This document shows positions 22,201 through 33,839 of a DNA stretch of 64,000 bases, in pieces. The position numbers and the translations under genes were made by a program. Each line of letters starts with the position of its first letter. Within the stretch, counting starts at the first letter, position 1. Origin of the DNA: Dichetophora obliterata (lineage: Eukaryota > Arthropoda > Insecta > Diptera > Sciomyzidae); assembly GCA_963920525.1 (NCBI GenBank), contig OY986438.1, forward strand, positions 180,088,888 through 180,152,887, written 5' to 3'. The notes beneath the pieces are model-generated. The model did not search any database. It was not told where the DNA came from and saw only the letters and a program-made list of their open reading frames with translations.

Positions 22201-25200
22201 CTACGGATGACAGCGTCAAGGTTCCGTTGCCCAACTATGATGAAGTTCTGACAGCTATAGCTAAGCTTAAAAATAATAAAGCCGCGGGAGCCGATGGCTT
22301 ACCTGCTGAGCTGTTAAAGTCTGGAGGCGAAGCTCTATCTCAATACATTCACGAGTTTCTATGCAGAACATCGTCGGAAAAATGTACTACGAACAATTGG
22401 AATCTAAGCGTGCTCTGCCCAATCCACAAGAAAGCCGATCCCACTATTTGTGCCATTTGCAGTGGGATAAGCCTTCTTAATATCGCATATAAGGTCCTGT
22501 CGAGCGTTTTATGTGAAAGATTGAAGCCCCTTCTTGATTGAGCCCAAGAATAACAAATCAACACCCACCATCTTTTTGTCGACTACAAACCCGCCTTCGA
22601 CAGCCCTATAAGGAATCACCTATACTCCACCATGTCTGAATTTAGTATTGCTGCAAAACTAATCCGACTTTGCAGGATGACACTGAAACACCAGCAGTGC
22701 AGTTAAAATCGGGACGGACTTCTCTCCACTATTTGTTACCAAACGAGGTTTTAGACAAGGTGATTTCTTATCGTGCGACTTTTTCAATCTAATGATGGAG
22801 AAGATCATCCGAGCTGCTGATCTGAGACATGTGGCACAATATTCTACAAGAGTGTTATACTGCTGGCGTATGATATCATTGGCTCTAATACGTGCGAAGT
22901 CAGTCAGCTTTCTCCAGATTAGAAAGAAGGTCAAGTCGAATGGGTCTTGCAGTGTATGCAGATAAGACGAAAAACTTGTGTCAGCAAACAAACAGTCTCA
23001 GCGTCTTGTAACCCACGTTACAATTGACAATACCTCGTTCGAGGTTCTGAAGGACTTTGTCTATCTGGTATCCAGCATTAAATCAACCAACGATATCAGC
23101 ATTGAGATAAAACGAAGGATAAATCTTGCCAATAGGTGTTACTTTTGCTCAGTAGGCAATAGAGTAGTAGAACCTCTCTCGACGAACGAAAATCGCGCTC
23201 TATAAATCAATCTTCATGCCCGTCCTACATAATGCATTACAAACCTGGACGCTGAGCAGTTTATATGAAAATACCTTAGGAGCCTTCGATAGAAAGATCC
23301 TTCGCAAGATCTATGGACCAATCTGCGTCAATGGCGAGTATCGAATACGGTAGAATCATGAACTGTACGAGCTGTACGCTGACATCTTCACAGGTTATCT
23401 CATTAAAATCGAGCGGCTTCGCTGGCTAGGTCATGCTCAGCGCATGAAAGATGATACTCCAGTAAAGGAAATTTTTGATTCAGTACCAAGCGGCGGTCAA
23501 CTCGACTGGTCAACAACGACTGGAAAGACCAAGTAGAGGACAACCTGACGAAGCTTGAAAATTCTAACGAGCGCCAACAAGTGAGAAACTGAAATGGCTG
23601 GTGCACGTTCTTGGAGAATTTTTTCTTTAGAGGATTAAAACTATACAATATGCTTGCAATTGATATAAAAGAGGAACACATTTTTCAAAGATAAAAACAA
23701 AAATGTGTTGATTTTGTAAAGAGTTTGTCAAGCATATAGTTATATTAAGCAATGATAAAGCTTATTGTCGGTAAATTATTAGTTAAATAATCGCTTTTGA
23801 AGTAATTTAAAGTATTTTTAATACTGATAAATCTTTCAATCAATCAACTAATAAAATTAAATTTTATAAGTTAGCCTTGAGGCACTCACCAGCTCTACAG
23901 TTTTGCGTTCGTGATTCTCCAGCAGCGTCATTAATATCAGATTCCTGCCCGTCTGATTGATGTCTTTTGTCGGCAGCTGTGGCAATGAATCGCCCGATGA
24001 TATTGTCAACATATTGCGCGGACAATAGTCGAAAACTAGAAATTGCTGCTCCGCCCTTCGTTTGGTCAGCACCAACAGATCGGAAAAGAGAAAAGCAAAT
24101 ATCGTGGTTTTGATGAATTTCTTGCCAAATGTTAGCTTGGCATCATCTCCGCGCCATATCAAATGCGTTAGCTCTCCCTTCTTAACCAAAAAGCGTGGTT
24201 TTGCTCCAAGTGCCGCCACACCTACTGGTGCAATTGCTAGCGCTCGTATAGTCGACGGAAATTCTAACTGCCTAGCGATTCGTTCTATTTCGTAAGCTTG
24301 CTCGCACCGATTTGCCGCTTCATTGCACTGTGCTACGATCTTGTTCATAATGGCGAATGTCATCTTCCAGTTATCGTATTCATCATCGTTCGGACTGCTT
24401 TTGCTAAAGACTGCATCTATGAGTAGAGGCAGGCGCGTTATGCGTTGCATTGGCAGCATGAGGAAAGAATGCAGATTCAGGCTACAGCAGTTGGGACTCG
24501 ATTCGATAAGATCTAAGTTTTGCGAGAAAGTTCCTCTGCTCTCTTTCAGACGTCTCAAGGTTCGATCCATGCGTCCCTGATGCTCGCAGAAAGATATGTA
24601 GACATGGAAATATTTCTCAGCTATGGTATATATACGTTGGCTTAGGCCCAGCAACATGATGTTGTCCTGCCAGCAGGCCTCTAGTGTTGTTAGCAGCCGT
24701 TCGGAGCACTCGTGCACGGGTACGATGTGGGAGAAAAGTGCTTTGCGATCGCGTGCATTTACAATACTAGTGTCACGAAATAGCGGATGATTCATGAAAT
24801 GGCTCCGCAGGAGATTCAGTGATTTCAAATAGCTGGCTTCGGATGTGATTATTTCGAATTTGGCCTCTTGGAGATCACGTTCGCGGGGCGTTAAGGTATC
24901 TGCAAATAAGAGGCGATAAGTAATTGAATGAGAACCAAATAAAACACTATTTACGCAATATGCAGGAATGAATGACTTCTGGTATCTGACACCATAAGGT
25001 ACGTGACGGACCATTCTTTGGTCCGACTAGTTGCAATGCAGTAGGTCTTGAAAGTTTTTGGCTTTCTTCAGTTCTTGATGTTACATCTCCACCACCACCA
25101 CTACCACCATGTTGACCGATCTCTTCGTAACCATCCATAGAAGAACCCTGGTCTTCCATATCACGGGATATTGACTGTTTGAGTGAAAAAATTAATTTTA

Positions 25201-28200
25201 CTCCCAAACATGGGGCATTCAGTACTCAGAATTTGGCTTACCTGTAATTTTGCCGCACTATAGATTTGGTACAATGGCTCGTTGAGAAACATGCTGTGCG
25301 GCATTTCATCGCCCAAGCCGGCCTCATTGCCTGTCGAGACACCCGAACTGCCACTAGAACTGGCTACAGACACGTCACTTGTCTGATAGAGACCCGCCTC
25401 AGCATACCATGAAGTACGACTGCCACCGCCCAAAGACGTTGAACCAAGCTGACTTTGACTACCTATTTTGCCAGCACTTGGGCTAACGCTACCGTTAAGC
25501 AGCGAGTGCTCCGCATGCAAACTGGTGCCATTCTTAAATACACCACATTCCGCATACCAGGAAGTGTTGCCACCGGAGGAACTGCCTTGTTTCAAGCGTA
25601 GCTGTGCTTCCTCTGTGGGCGGTGGTGGTGGTGGAGGCTCATGCGGTCGTATGCCTATGATGGTGCGACGTCGTTGTGAATTGGTAGACTTGGCTTCCTT
25701 CTTTGACTTACGAGTTGCTGTGCAAAATTTCTGCGCCTCTGTCGAGGGTGTGTTACTGCTATCTGTGGGCACATTTGTGCGTTCAACGGTCAAATCGCCC
25801 GTGGAAGTTTTTTCCGAAAAGCCCGAGTCGAGCTCACCTGAACCACTGTGGCATTGAGGTTCCTCAATGTAGAATGTGCTGCGCGTGGGTAACAAAGTCG
25901 AAAGCTGTTTGGTATCGAACGTGGAGCCTACTAGACTCTTGCGCAGACGTGATTTAAAGCTTTTGCCTGACTTGGATTTGGAGCGCAGTGTTGTTGCTGA
26001 TGTTGGTGTCGTTGGTGATGCCGGCAACTCCGTGCTCGTGCTTTCTAAGCTGAGGTTTTTATCTGACGTACTGAGTTGCTTAGTTGTCGCATCCGGTGTT
26101 CTTATTATAGGCGGAGTGTGGAACTCTGTGTTTTCATAGTCATCGTGCTCTATACTTAAATGTGTCGGCTTGCGACATCCTTGCTTACTGTTTGTAGACT
26201 TTGCTGCATTTGTAGTCGTTTTTGGTGAATTCTGATAGAGGTTACCTTCGACATAGAATTGGGATGAGTTCTCGTAGAGTTTCTGTTGGCTGCCAAAAAA
26301 TTTCGATGCATTGGGTGACTTTTTGTTTGAGATAAAATTTTTCAACTTCTTGACCATGGCATAGACTTGATTGGTTGACGAAGGTGGATCTGGGAGCTTA
26401 ACATTGCGTATATCAACGCCGCTATCGTTGTGCTGTAAAAAATTGGAAAACAATGAAAATAAAAGTTAAAAAGATGTGGAAAAAGTAAGCTCAGCCATTT
26501 TTGAAATAACACATGTGACTGGTGTTTGCCTATTGATAAATAAATAATTATCGTTATATTTTTATAGTAAAATAAGCATTGCCATTAAATTTTTCAGCAA
26601 TTGAGAAATTGTGCTGTGATGTTGAGAGAACAAAAAAAAAGAGTGCGTCGGTTGGACACTCGGCAGAAGCGAATCGACAGTAAAATCCAACTCTTACCTT
26701 GCCTGAGCAGGTGTGGAGAGGAATTGACCAGGCTAAGTCAGCTGATCGACATTCGAGTTACCGGGTACAGGAATACTTCTGGTTTTGAAAAAGCGAATGA
26801 ACCGGCGAGACTAGGCTTCTCTCTTGAAGTTTCAGAAGCAGAACCAGTCCTAGTTGCATTGAACTCAGCGAATGGAGTAGTACTCTCGCACTACTTTGAC
26901 CTAGCTAATAGCAGATGGAGTAGTTTAAAAACTCATACATTAGCGAAAAAAGTGTGGTCCTTTTACAACGTAGACAAAACTCGAAAATTGAGGATCAATC
27001 AGCACAGAACGCCGAAAGAATAGGAATCCCCGTCGTAGCTCCTCGTCGCAGTTGCAATAACCTCAATGATCAGGAAACACTTCCCCATTTTCTATGCTTT
27101 TTATTAGCACTGGCAAGATTAGAATAGAAGATTAGGTTAAACTAATGGCGTTTTCGTTTCTCGAAAAAATGTTGCATTTTTTTGTGCCCTGCGAAACTAG
27201 AAAAACCTTTTTTCGCTAATCTACAAGAACTTTGAATCGTCAAAACAAGCGACCTAATTACTTTCCTTAACCAAGAAGGAGCTAATTGAGTACAGCCTAT
27301 AGCAGTATCACCACTCCAACCAATCACCCATGTAGCAGTTTTTGCAATTTTCTGTCAAGCAAATTTACAAAACGTATAAGATTTGTTTCTGCACACAATC
27401 TATACTATACTATACTATATATAAAACAGAGTGGCATACGTATGACCGCGCATAACTCGAGAACGAGTCGTCCGATTTCAGCTGCTTTTTTTTTGTTGTG
27501 TTCGTCTCCGTCCAAGAAGATACTTTAAAAAACTCCTTAACTGCTTATACGATTAACACAAAAATCTATATATATCAGTTTTTAGATACGGTGAGAGTTT
27601 TTTCAGTTGCAGGAAAATACATTCGTTCAAATTGGTTTATTGTGAGACTAATCCGAACAAAACAACCAACTATTCAACGGAGTTTCTGAATTCATTGGAT
27701 TTTCCAGAATTACAACCACATTATTTATGATTGAAGGTTGGATCTGTTATGCATTTTCCGGGATGTGTTTTTGATGTGGGCGCCCCATTGGACACTGGGG
27801 CATACTACTCAGTGAAAGGTGGACTCAAAATGGACTTCCAGGCAAACTTTTTACGTCCGATAGTGTACGATGGGCCATATCCAAATTTAGCCCATACAAA
27901 TCTCTGGGACTTGGTAGAATCTACCTGTGCCTATTACAGCAAGGGATTGATTCCATTGTGTCAACTCACTCAGATTTTTTAATCCAGTCTTTCATTAGGT
28001 CGTCTTTGCCCAAACAAAAAAAGCCCAAAACAATTGCCTACATCGTGTAGACCGATCAGCCTAAGCTCCTTATTTTTAAAGGCAATGGAGAAAGTACTGG
28101 AACTCAACATTAAGGAGACTAGGTTGATAGAATCCCTCAAGACAGGTTTCAGTTTGCATACCAAGCTGGCAAATTTATAGTCACCGCAATACACAGCCTA

Positions 28201-31200
28201 ACCGGTTTAATCAAAAAGGCTTTTAAGGCAAAACTAACAGCGCTAAGTGCTTTCATTGATATTTAAGGGGCCTTTGACAACAAGTCAAACAATGCGATCA
28301 GATTAAAAATATTCCATATTTAATCATGCACTGGATTCTAATTGAATTCGTACACAATCACTGCTACTAGAGGATGCCCTCAAGGTGGGTTAGTTTCACC
28401 TCTTCTGTGGACCCTAGTCATGGACGAATTTCTCACAAGTCCCAACAATCAGGGTTTTGACACCAAAGGATATGCGTATGATCTGGTTATCTCAAGTCTG
28501 GGCTTTCATTAACCGACAATATCGGAAAAAATGCGGAGTGCCCTTCGTATAACTTCTAATTGGTGTAAGGAAAAAGGGTTTAGCATTAATCCTGACAAAA
28601 CAATTATGGAACCCTTCTCTAGGAAAAAGCCTCTTAATCTGATAAGGCCTACTCTGGATGGGAAAGTCAATGACTTTTCCATGGCAAAATGTGCTTCAAA
28701 CCGAAAATGATATATTGGACGTTCACAACCATTGTTAGACCTAAAGTTAAAGGTCCAACAACGTACAGCAGCTAAGCAACTGACAAAACTGCAAAGAATG
28801 GCGTGCATTAGTACCACTGGGGCAAAGAGAACCTACCCATCTGAAGCTCAGTGGTTAATAATTGGGCTACCCCTCCCCCCTCCATCAACGATAATTATCG
28901 AAAAAGAGGCATGTCTAAGTGCACTAAGAATGAAGAAAATATGTGATTACAAGGTAGGGAATTTCACGGGTCACATGAAGATACTTAAAACCTTCGAAAA
29001 TGACCCCTTTCTAAATATCCCAGACAGGATGCTGCCGAAGGTAAACTTCTCGAAACGCTACAGGGTCGTTATACCCAATAGGCTACTGTAGAGGAGTGAC
29101 AGCTTCACAATTATTCCCCGTTCACAGATATGGTATACTGAGAGGTCAAAACTTGTAAGTGGAGTCACGGGGATATACGGTCCAAATTTCCAAAAAGATC
29201 TTTCAATGGGATACACGCCGACCATATTCCAGGCGGATGTATATGCCATTGAAATATGTGTCAGAGAATGTCTCCTTAGGAAATTCAAGGAACTTTCAGT
29301 TCGTCAAGCGGCCTTAAAGGCCCTGCAAGCCTAAGAGCTTGAATCAAGACTAATTTCCAATTACATCGAACTATTAAATACGTTGGGACAAAACAATAAA
29401 ATAAAATTGTGATGGGTTTCATGAAGGATTTGAGGGCAACGAAAGGGCGGATTGCCTTGGCAAAAGGGGAGCATCTCGAACTCTTACTGAATCCAAACCA
29501 TTCTGTAGCTTGGCTAAAGGCTATAGTATCGAAAAAATGAGAATATGGGGGAAAAAAAATTTCAGTGCCACTTAAACGACACTAATGGTCAGAGGAAAGC
29601 TAAAACACTCTAAGTAAAGCTAAATCGAAAGATTAACCCACGCTAACCAAAGCAGAACTTAGAATTCTAACTAGCTATTTCACAGGTCACAGGTCAGATA
29701 GATACCATATTAAAAAGATGAGTCTATCTGAATCAGATGTCTGCAGACTATGCTAGCAGGATTAGGAACTCCAGAACATATTCTATGTGAATGTCCGGCA
29801 GTCTGCAGTCTAACCGGTCTCTACTTTGGAGGGGCAGTAGTGCGCCCATGAATAATTTGGAGCACCAGATTTTAGAATTTAGCCAGAAGTAGTGCTAAAA
29901 TTTATTAAAAGCCTAAGTCTGGAGAGTTAATCAAGGGCATGCACAATAGATACTATGGGTCGCGATGCACATGGGCCCACTACAAACTAACTGGATCTAT
30001 TATCATAATGCTAAAAACCTTGATCATACGAAACTGTGCAGTGGAACAAGATTGGTCGTGAAGCAACTCAAGATTAATTGAGTGCTCATTCCGAGAATTC
30101 TACTGATTCCAACCGATTTAATTAATTAATAACATTAATTAATAAATCAATTAATTAATCTTGGGACAATTACTAAATCCCAAGGCCAATCTTTGGATGT
30201 GTGGGAAAAATTTCGAATTCCCATGCTTCTCGCTTGATCAATTATATGTGGCATATTCGCGTGTGCGAAAGCCTTCATCTTTGTTTATGAACGCGCCGGA
30301 CAACAAACCGAAAAACGTAGTGCAAGCATTGAATTGACCTGACATGACATGATCATATGGTATATCCAAACATTATACATCTTATGCTTTCAATGTGTTA
30401 TTGTAATAAAAAGTAATCATTTTACTTTTTTAAATCCTCCTTTTTTGTCTAATCTTAATAAAAACATGCTACTTATGTCTTAAACGATCATACAATTTTA
30501 TCATTGACTCTTTCAACTTTGATAATCTCAACTTTTTCAACTTTACTATTCTCAAAGTTACTACTTTTCGTTCCCTAATATTGTAAATGTTTCCATATAT
30601 GTATAAAAAAATCATGCTATACGAATAGCTTTGTTATTCAGTGCGGCACTTAATAGCACACATCGGGCACATTGCAGCACACATAATATTTTTGAAAATA
30701 GATCATAAATAGAGGATCTATCTTTTGACTACTCAAACATAGCTTGTTATATTTGCTTACATTTTTTAGATTCTCTCCCGCCTCGTAGATGTCATCTGTA
30801 TAGGTGTCGAAAGAATCATAATCATCCGAGACACCCTGTCCCAGTGCATGTACCGAAGCTGAGTGTTTCTGACGACGTTGGGAGGCTCTTAAGGCATAGC
30901 GTGGCAGATCCTGATTACGTTTGTGATGGCTACCCGAACGTTGTACCATCTGAGTTGGGTGACGCTTATTTCCCATGGGCGAAAGCGACTCATAGTAATG
31001 ATCGGAATCATCTGAAAGGAGAAAAAGAGAGAAAAAGAAAAATTTAACTAAAAGTTTATCCAGATTTTTGCAGCAAATCTGCTCATTATGCCGATAACCT
31101 TTTGTTAACTTATATTTTGACCAACCTACGAAAGTGCTCACAACCATTGATTCTCGCTCTTCATCGCATTCAAAAATTGTAGAACGCACAAAGCTGAGAT

Positions 31201-31483
31201 GTCCTGCTCTTCTGTTGTTTTTGTTGTTGTTGTTGCTGCTACCGTTGCTGTGTCGCAACAATAGCTGCTCTTGCGCACAGATATTCTGATAAATCGGTTC
31301 TACGATTTCGTTCTGTTCGTTCACCTCGCTATTCAGGTAAACCTGACTCGAGGGACACGTTATATAGACCTCACCCACTGCACGGGGGCGACGTTTTCTT
31401 GGCATTGTTTGCATGATGTTGCTGCTGCTGCTGCTGTTGATATTGTTGCATTGTTGCGTTGTTTGCGCTATTGTTGTTGCCAT
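19131..31483 (-). CDS. Exn: Ephexin-type Rho guanine-nucleotide exchange factor (DH-PH-SH3), 7 coding exons
   Basis: Exons 31483-31126, 31011-30761, 26432-25242, 25174-24955, 24899-23890, 19572-19368 and 19294-19131 join with consistent phases into 1133 codons including stop. Residues 1 to about 670 are low-complexity with repeated short motifs (SSWYAE/TSWYAE, IYQ/LYQ, NDSGVD). The DH domain (about 680-870) has SEASYLKSL and MLPMQRITRLPLL, where the usual Tyr of the last block is Leu. The PH domain (about 900-1035) begins near LVKKGELTHL. The SH3 domain (about 1045-1110) shows HAYETNEPDALSLEIGD, GWYQGE and GWFPGN. DH-PH-SH3 order with 'PEVI...TLTPRE' before DH is diagnostic of ephexins. In Drosophila, Exn acts with Eph receptor and Cdc42 at the neuromuscular junction in presynaptic homeostasis. 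That role is family knowledge, not visible here. Two introns of about 4.3 kb carry mobile-element remnants. Confidence 0.93.
19368..19572 (-). CDS. Exn: Exn coding exon 6 (PH end, SH3 start)
   Basis: Acceptor tttttcag, donor G|GTAGTA. It starts VLSCPSVSEQERWLAAM, the C-terminal PH helix with its invariant Trp, then CPQVVTTHAYETNEPDALSL, the first SH3 strands. It is joined to exon 5 across a 4.3-kb intron filled with LINE and MITE remnants. Confidence 0.92.
20040..20450 (+). pseudogene. Degenerate LINE reverse transcriptase fragment in Exn intron 5
   Basis: Broken frames give IDFKQAFEAIDHDI, EPQGSIL.ALLFFIYI and IYSDDTLTY, corresponding to the 'DFSKAFD', 'PQGS..GPLLF' and 'YADD' boxes with several stops between. 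Opposite in orientation to Exn. Confidence 0.75.
20549..20812. mobile_element. MITE, CAGCCCTATTCTGGCAAATT termini, TAA duplication
   Basis: Arms of about 70 bases are nearly perfect inverted copies. CAG...CTG ends are flanked by TAA on both sides (20546-20548, 20813-20815). It lies in Exn intron 5, so a transcribed copy would form a hairpin in Exn pre-mRNA. Confidence 0.85.
20960..21690 (+). pseudogene. LINE reverse transcriptase remnant split by a MITE
   Basis: The left piece reads CLTDFSKAFDSVNHNLL. After an inserted palindrome (21093-21301) the right piece reads YPGSPFFSIFFNDIFTVCKY, HAYADDIQLFL with an intact YADD, then LNKLAATNFLFLNPLKSKVLPI. Motif style is Jockey/CR1-like. It is dead by frame breaks. 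Confidence 0.8.
21093..21301. mobile_element. MITE inserted in the LINE remnant
   Basis: Left 'aatcatgtaacattttctt' and inverted right 'aatcatgaaacattttctc' continue through 'ccggga.ttgt.aaagggagtttccg', arms of about 45 bases. It interrupts the RT so is younger than that LINE. Confidence 0.75.
22120..23600 (+). pseudogene. RTE-clade-like LINE remnant in Exn intron 5
   Basis: From 22227: LKNNKAAGADGLPAELLKSGGE, then LCPIHKKADP, ISLLNIAYKVLSSVL, all RTE-type. Further on in shifting frames: FVDYKPAFDS, RLCRMTL, FNLMMEKIIRAADL, FVYLVSSI, and the RTE C-terminal block KILRKIYGP and IERLRWLGHAQRM. Order matches a near full-length RT plus C-terminus with many stops and frame changes. Confidence 0.82.
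23890..24899 (-). CDS. Exn: Exn coding exon 5 (DH and most of PH)
   Basis: Acceptor cttatttgcag, donor CTG|GTGAGT; 336 codons after the split His codon. It contains the entire DH domain (TLTPRERDLQEAKFEIITSE to about EIERIARQLEF) and the PH domain through KTVEL. The catalytic helix sequence LMLPMQRITRLPLL is intact apart from Tyr-to-Leu. Confidence 0.93.
24955..25174 (-). CDS. Exn: Exn coding exon 4
   Basis: 73 codons plus one base between ctcaaacag and C|GTAAAT. It has a Gly-rich GGSGGGGD stretch and the conserved pre-DH segment LWCQIPEVIHSCIL. Flanking introns are 67 and 55 bases, typical fly sizes. Confidence 0.88.
25242..26432 (-). CDS. Exn: Exn coding exon 3 (large disordered exon)
   Basis: 397 codons, phase 0 at both ends, acceptor attttttacag, donor CAG|GTAAGC. 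Rich in Ser, Thr and Pro with EPPPPPPPTEE, a possible SH3 ligand, and two copies of a T/S-SWYAE-C/A-G-V/L motif. Sequence this long and open in an otherwise stop-rich region, with balanced codon use, supports real coding function. Confidence 0.88.
26600..27125 (+). pseudogene. LINE RNase H / C-terminal fragment in Exn intron 2
   Basis: An open frame 26601-27023 reads IDIRVTGYRNTSGFEKANEPARLG, matching the last RNase H block of LOA/R1/Jockey-group polymerases ('W.PGH.GI.GNE.AD.LAR'), then SLANSRW-like and a broken zinc-knuckle tail (CNN...ETLPHFLCFLLALARL). It belongs to the same type as the larger remnant at 27980-29900 but is a separate piece. Confidence 0.7.
27400..27720. mobile_element. 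Helitron-like left end with (TATAC)n
   Basis: 'tatactatactatactatat' then 'aaaacagagtggcatacg', followed by 'ctcgagaacgagtcgtccga'. The layout (TATA-rich start, then a 'ccgattt' segment) parallels the Helitron starts at 2668, 37287 and 39987. No 3' CTAG end could be placed. Confidence 0.35.
27980..29900 (+). pseudogene. LOA/R1-like LINE remnant (RT and RNase H) in Exn intron 2
   Basis: Fragments in order: RPISLSSLFLKAMEKVLELNI; IFKGPLT (DIEGAFD degenerate); RGCPQGGLVSPLLWTLVMDE; GYAYDLVIS (GYADDL box); KEKGFSINPDKT; LQRMACISTTGA; then RNase H starting IWYTERSKLVSGVTGIYGPNF with FQADVYAIE; finally SDVCRLC...NIFYVNVR. These match RT plus RNase H LINEs of the LOA/R1 group. Many stops. Confidence 0.82.
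30761..31011 (-). CDS. Exn: Exn coding exon 2
   Basis: Acceptor tcctttcag, donor AAT|GTAAGC. It encodes about 84 residues including DDSDHYYESLSPMG and a run of acidic/Tyr residues (DDYDSFDTYTDDIYEAG), possible phosphotyrosine sites. It joins in frame to exon 3 over a 4.3-kb intron. Confidence 0.85.
31126..31483 (-). CDS. Exn: Exn coding exon 1
   Basis: ATG at 31481-31483 in the context GCAAAATGG, a good insect start. It encodes about 119 residues with poly-Ser and Asn-rich tracts, RKRRPR, and EVYITCPSSQVYL. The donor G|GTTGGT at 31125 is not the strongest GT locally (GTAGGT is three bases upstream), but only this one keeps phase with exon 2, giving a joined STFV-DDSDHYYE. A 5' UTR exon further upstream is likely but not located. 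Confidence 0.8.
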
Positions 31484-31595
31484 TTTGCAATTTCACAGAG
31501 TTCATAGTTTCGAGTATCAACGTTTTTATTTGAATCTTAACTTTTATTTGCACGAGCATAAAATGCATTCGATTTAATATTTTTATAGTTAACAT
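31371..31595 (-). other. Overlapping upstream ORF at the Exn start
   Basis: A 74-codon frame runs out of frame through the Exn ATG (31483) and stops at 31371. One of its internal ATGs lies 27 bases before the Exn ATG (31510). It encodes Asn/Gln-rich sequence from the same CAA/CAG repeats. If transcribed, it could act as an inhibitory uORF. It may instead be an accident of the repeat. Confidence 0.35.
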
Positions 31596-32480
31596 ATAAT
31601 TTTGAGAAGCTAGAAGTTAATAAAGGAAATTTCTTTCACTTACAAAACCGTCGCTTAAAAATAAATTCATAAATTCAAATAATTTATGTGAAGTTTTCGC
31701 CAGTTTCTTTGGCAGTCAACGTTTCGAGCTGGGGTTGCCCTGCTTAATTGAATGCAATTAGTTCGTTGCAACTTGGGCTACATTAATTGAAGTTTTTTTC
31801 AATTGATTCCCCTCTTTAAGACATTCCAAGAAATTTCTTATTTTGTCTTTTGGCGTTGCTGTCATATAAATTTTAAATTTCTTGCTATGCTTTGGCATTA
31901 AAATTAAGCTATCTAAATTTGTTTGAATATTCTTTACTTAAGATTTTGTTTTATCAAAAATGACAATCGAAAAATTCACATAAAGAAATCGACTTTAAGA
32001 TCATCTACTGGTAATCTACTAAATCGTAAAATGGTAAAATAGCTAATAGTAAGATATAATACTAGGCTTTTCAACTACACCATTTCCAATTGTACTTCAG
32101 AAAAGATCAATTCATACAGAAACTGCATTTGAAATGCAGAAATAAAATTCATATAAGATTAATTTAAATAGAGAGTAGATCAATTAAAATTTAAAAAAAG
32201 ATCAATTGAAATTCAAAAAAGATCAATTGGTTTTCAGAAAACATAAATTAAAATCCAAATGGTAAAATTAATAGTAGTGGGAAAGGTAATGTTAACTTTT
32301 TGGTTTTGGTTCTGAAAATGATAATGGTTATGCTAATGAAAATTATTATGATAATCTATGTATCAGAGATGGGAATAAGCAATTTTCAGACGATCCTCGT
32401 TTTTCTGCTAGAAGACCTGAAAGTCAGTTGTTCAAAAATTTGAATAAGAAAGCGAAAATCGGTGAAGTATATTGTTATTA
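31484..32480. other. Sequence upstream of Exn exon 1
   Basis: AT-rich with no element termini recognised. It probably holds Exn 5' UTR or an intron leading to it. Short direct repeats 'aaagatcaattgaaattc' near 32190-32230. Confidence 0.4.
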
Positions 32481-33374
32481 TTTACACATATGGACAAAAT
32501 AATAGGTGTGAGTGCTTCACCAACAAATATTGCAAGTTAACGGCGAAATAGGAAATGAAATAAATAAATACCGTTATCTGCTTGCAGCTGTGTCTAGTAT
32601 GAACTTATTTTAATTGCGTTTGGTAGTCGATTGCTGCGATTTTGATTGAAGAGATTAATATATTTTTAAGTTGAAAGTTTAAGCTGGCCAAAAAAATAGG
32701 TGTGTGTGTATTTTCGGAACCAAGTTTATCAAATTAATTTATTAAATACAAAAGGTTCGTAACATATTATATAATATACAGGGTCTGCTAATCGTCTAAT
32801 GCTCAATCAACTGTTTTTTAGATGGGTCGCAAGAGCCACTGCACTCCAGAAGAAAGACGGCTTGTGCAAGAGCTAAGACGTCAGGGAAAGACGCATCAGT
32901 TTATTGCACTAGCACTCGGAAGGTCAGTGAATTTTGTTACGAATGCCTTGAAACCAAAAAGATCCAACGAAACTCGTGGGCGCCCCAAAATAACGAGTGA
33001 AGCAGGTGATCGACGTATAGTCTTGTTGGCCAAAAAAGATCTGCTGAAATTAGTGAAAATATCAGTTCCCGAACTATTAGACGGCGATTGGTGGATGCCG
33101 GTCTTCCTGGAAGAATAGCTCGTAGGGTTCCTTTACTCCGAGCAAAAAATGTGCAGATGAGAAAACTGTTCGCTTTAGCACATAAGGAATAGTGTGGTGC
33201 TGTAGGAGAAAAGAAATGGAGAAATATCCTTTGGACTGATGAAACAAAAATTAATTTGTTTAGAAACGGTTGTGGAAGAAACTTTTGTCGGCCCAAAGGA
33301 AAAGAATTCGATGTTCGCTTATTATTTAAAGGCAAACGGCTTAGGCCCCAATTTAAGGGAAGGTTCTCCTTACA
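32480..33374 (+). pseudogene. Tc1-like transposase remnant
   Basis: From ATG 32822: MGRKSHCTPEERRLVQELRR and an HTH (QFIALALGRS..FVTNAL), then ETRGRPKITS, the 'GRP' AT-hook-like linker of Tc1-type proteins. After frame changes: AGLPGRIARRVPLLRAKN, KKWRNILWTDETKINLF (first catalytic Asp in WTDE). The frame then decays after GKEFDVR and the rest of the DDE domain is missing. 'ggacaaaataataggtgtg' near 32494 and a related phrase at 32688 could be terminal-repeat pieces. Confidence 0.85.
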
Positions 33375-33839
33375 TAAAATGAATTTTTTTTACATAAAAT
33401 GAAAGTTACATATATGTAGAATGTTTGTGCCAAGGGATATTTCAATACGACGCGTATTTCTCGAGCTAGAGCGTGTCAAACGTACCCATTTCACGCGCGC
33501 GTACCAACTTTCTAAAAACTTTAAACGCGTTTTTCTCGGAACCATGTTTTCTAATCTAACGGACAGCACAGGGCTTGTTCTATTGATCCGATTTCCTTCA
33601 TTCAAAGAATGTTTGAAAGTATATACTTTTTTGTACGCCTGGAACCTAACATTGGCATAAAAAATTGTTTATTTATAATTTTTAAACGAGATCTAAGTAA
33701 AAAAAAAAGCAAAAAATTTCAATTTTTTTTTTAAAAGTCTATAAAATTGGTTTTTTTTACCAAACTTAATTGAAGTTAGGTTCCAGGCATATGAAATGTT
33801 ATCAATTTTAATAAATTTTATACATTTCTCATTTCAGTT

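Noticed and set aside
25468..26139. Long plus-strand frames opposite Exn exon 3
   Set aside because: They are antisense shadows of the Ser/Thr/Pro-rich Exn coding exon.
27731..27982. 83-codon frame (KVGSVMHFPGCVFDVG...) just before the LOA-like RT
   Set aside because: I could not match it to a LINE or host family; too short and featureless to call.
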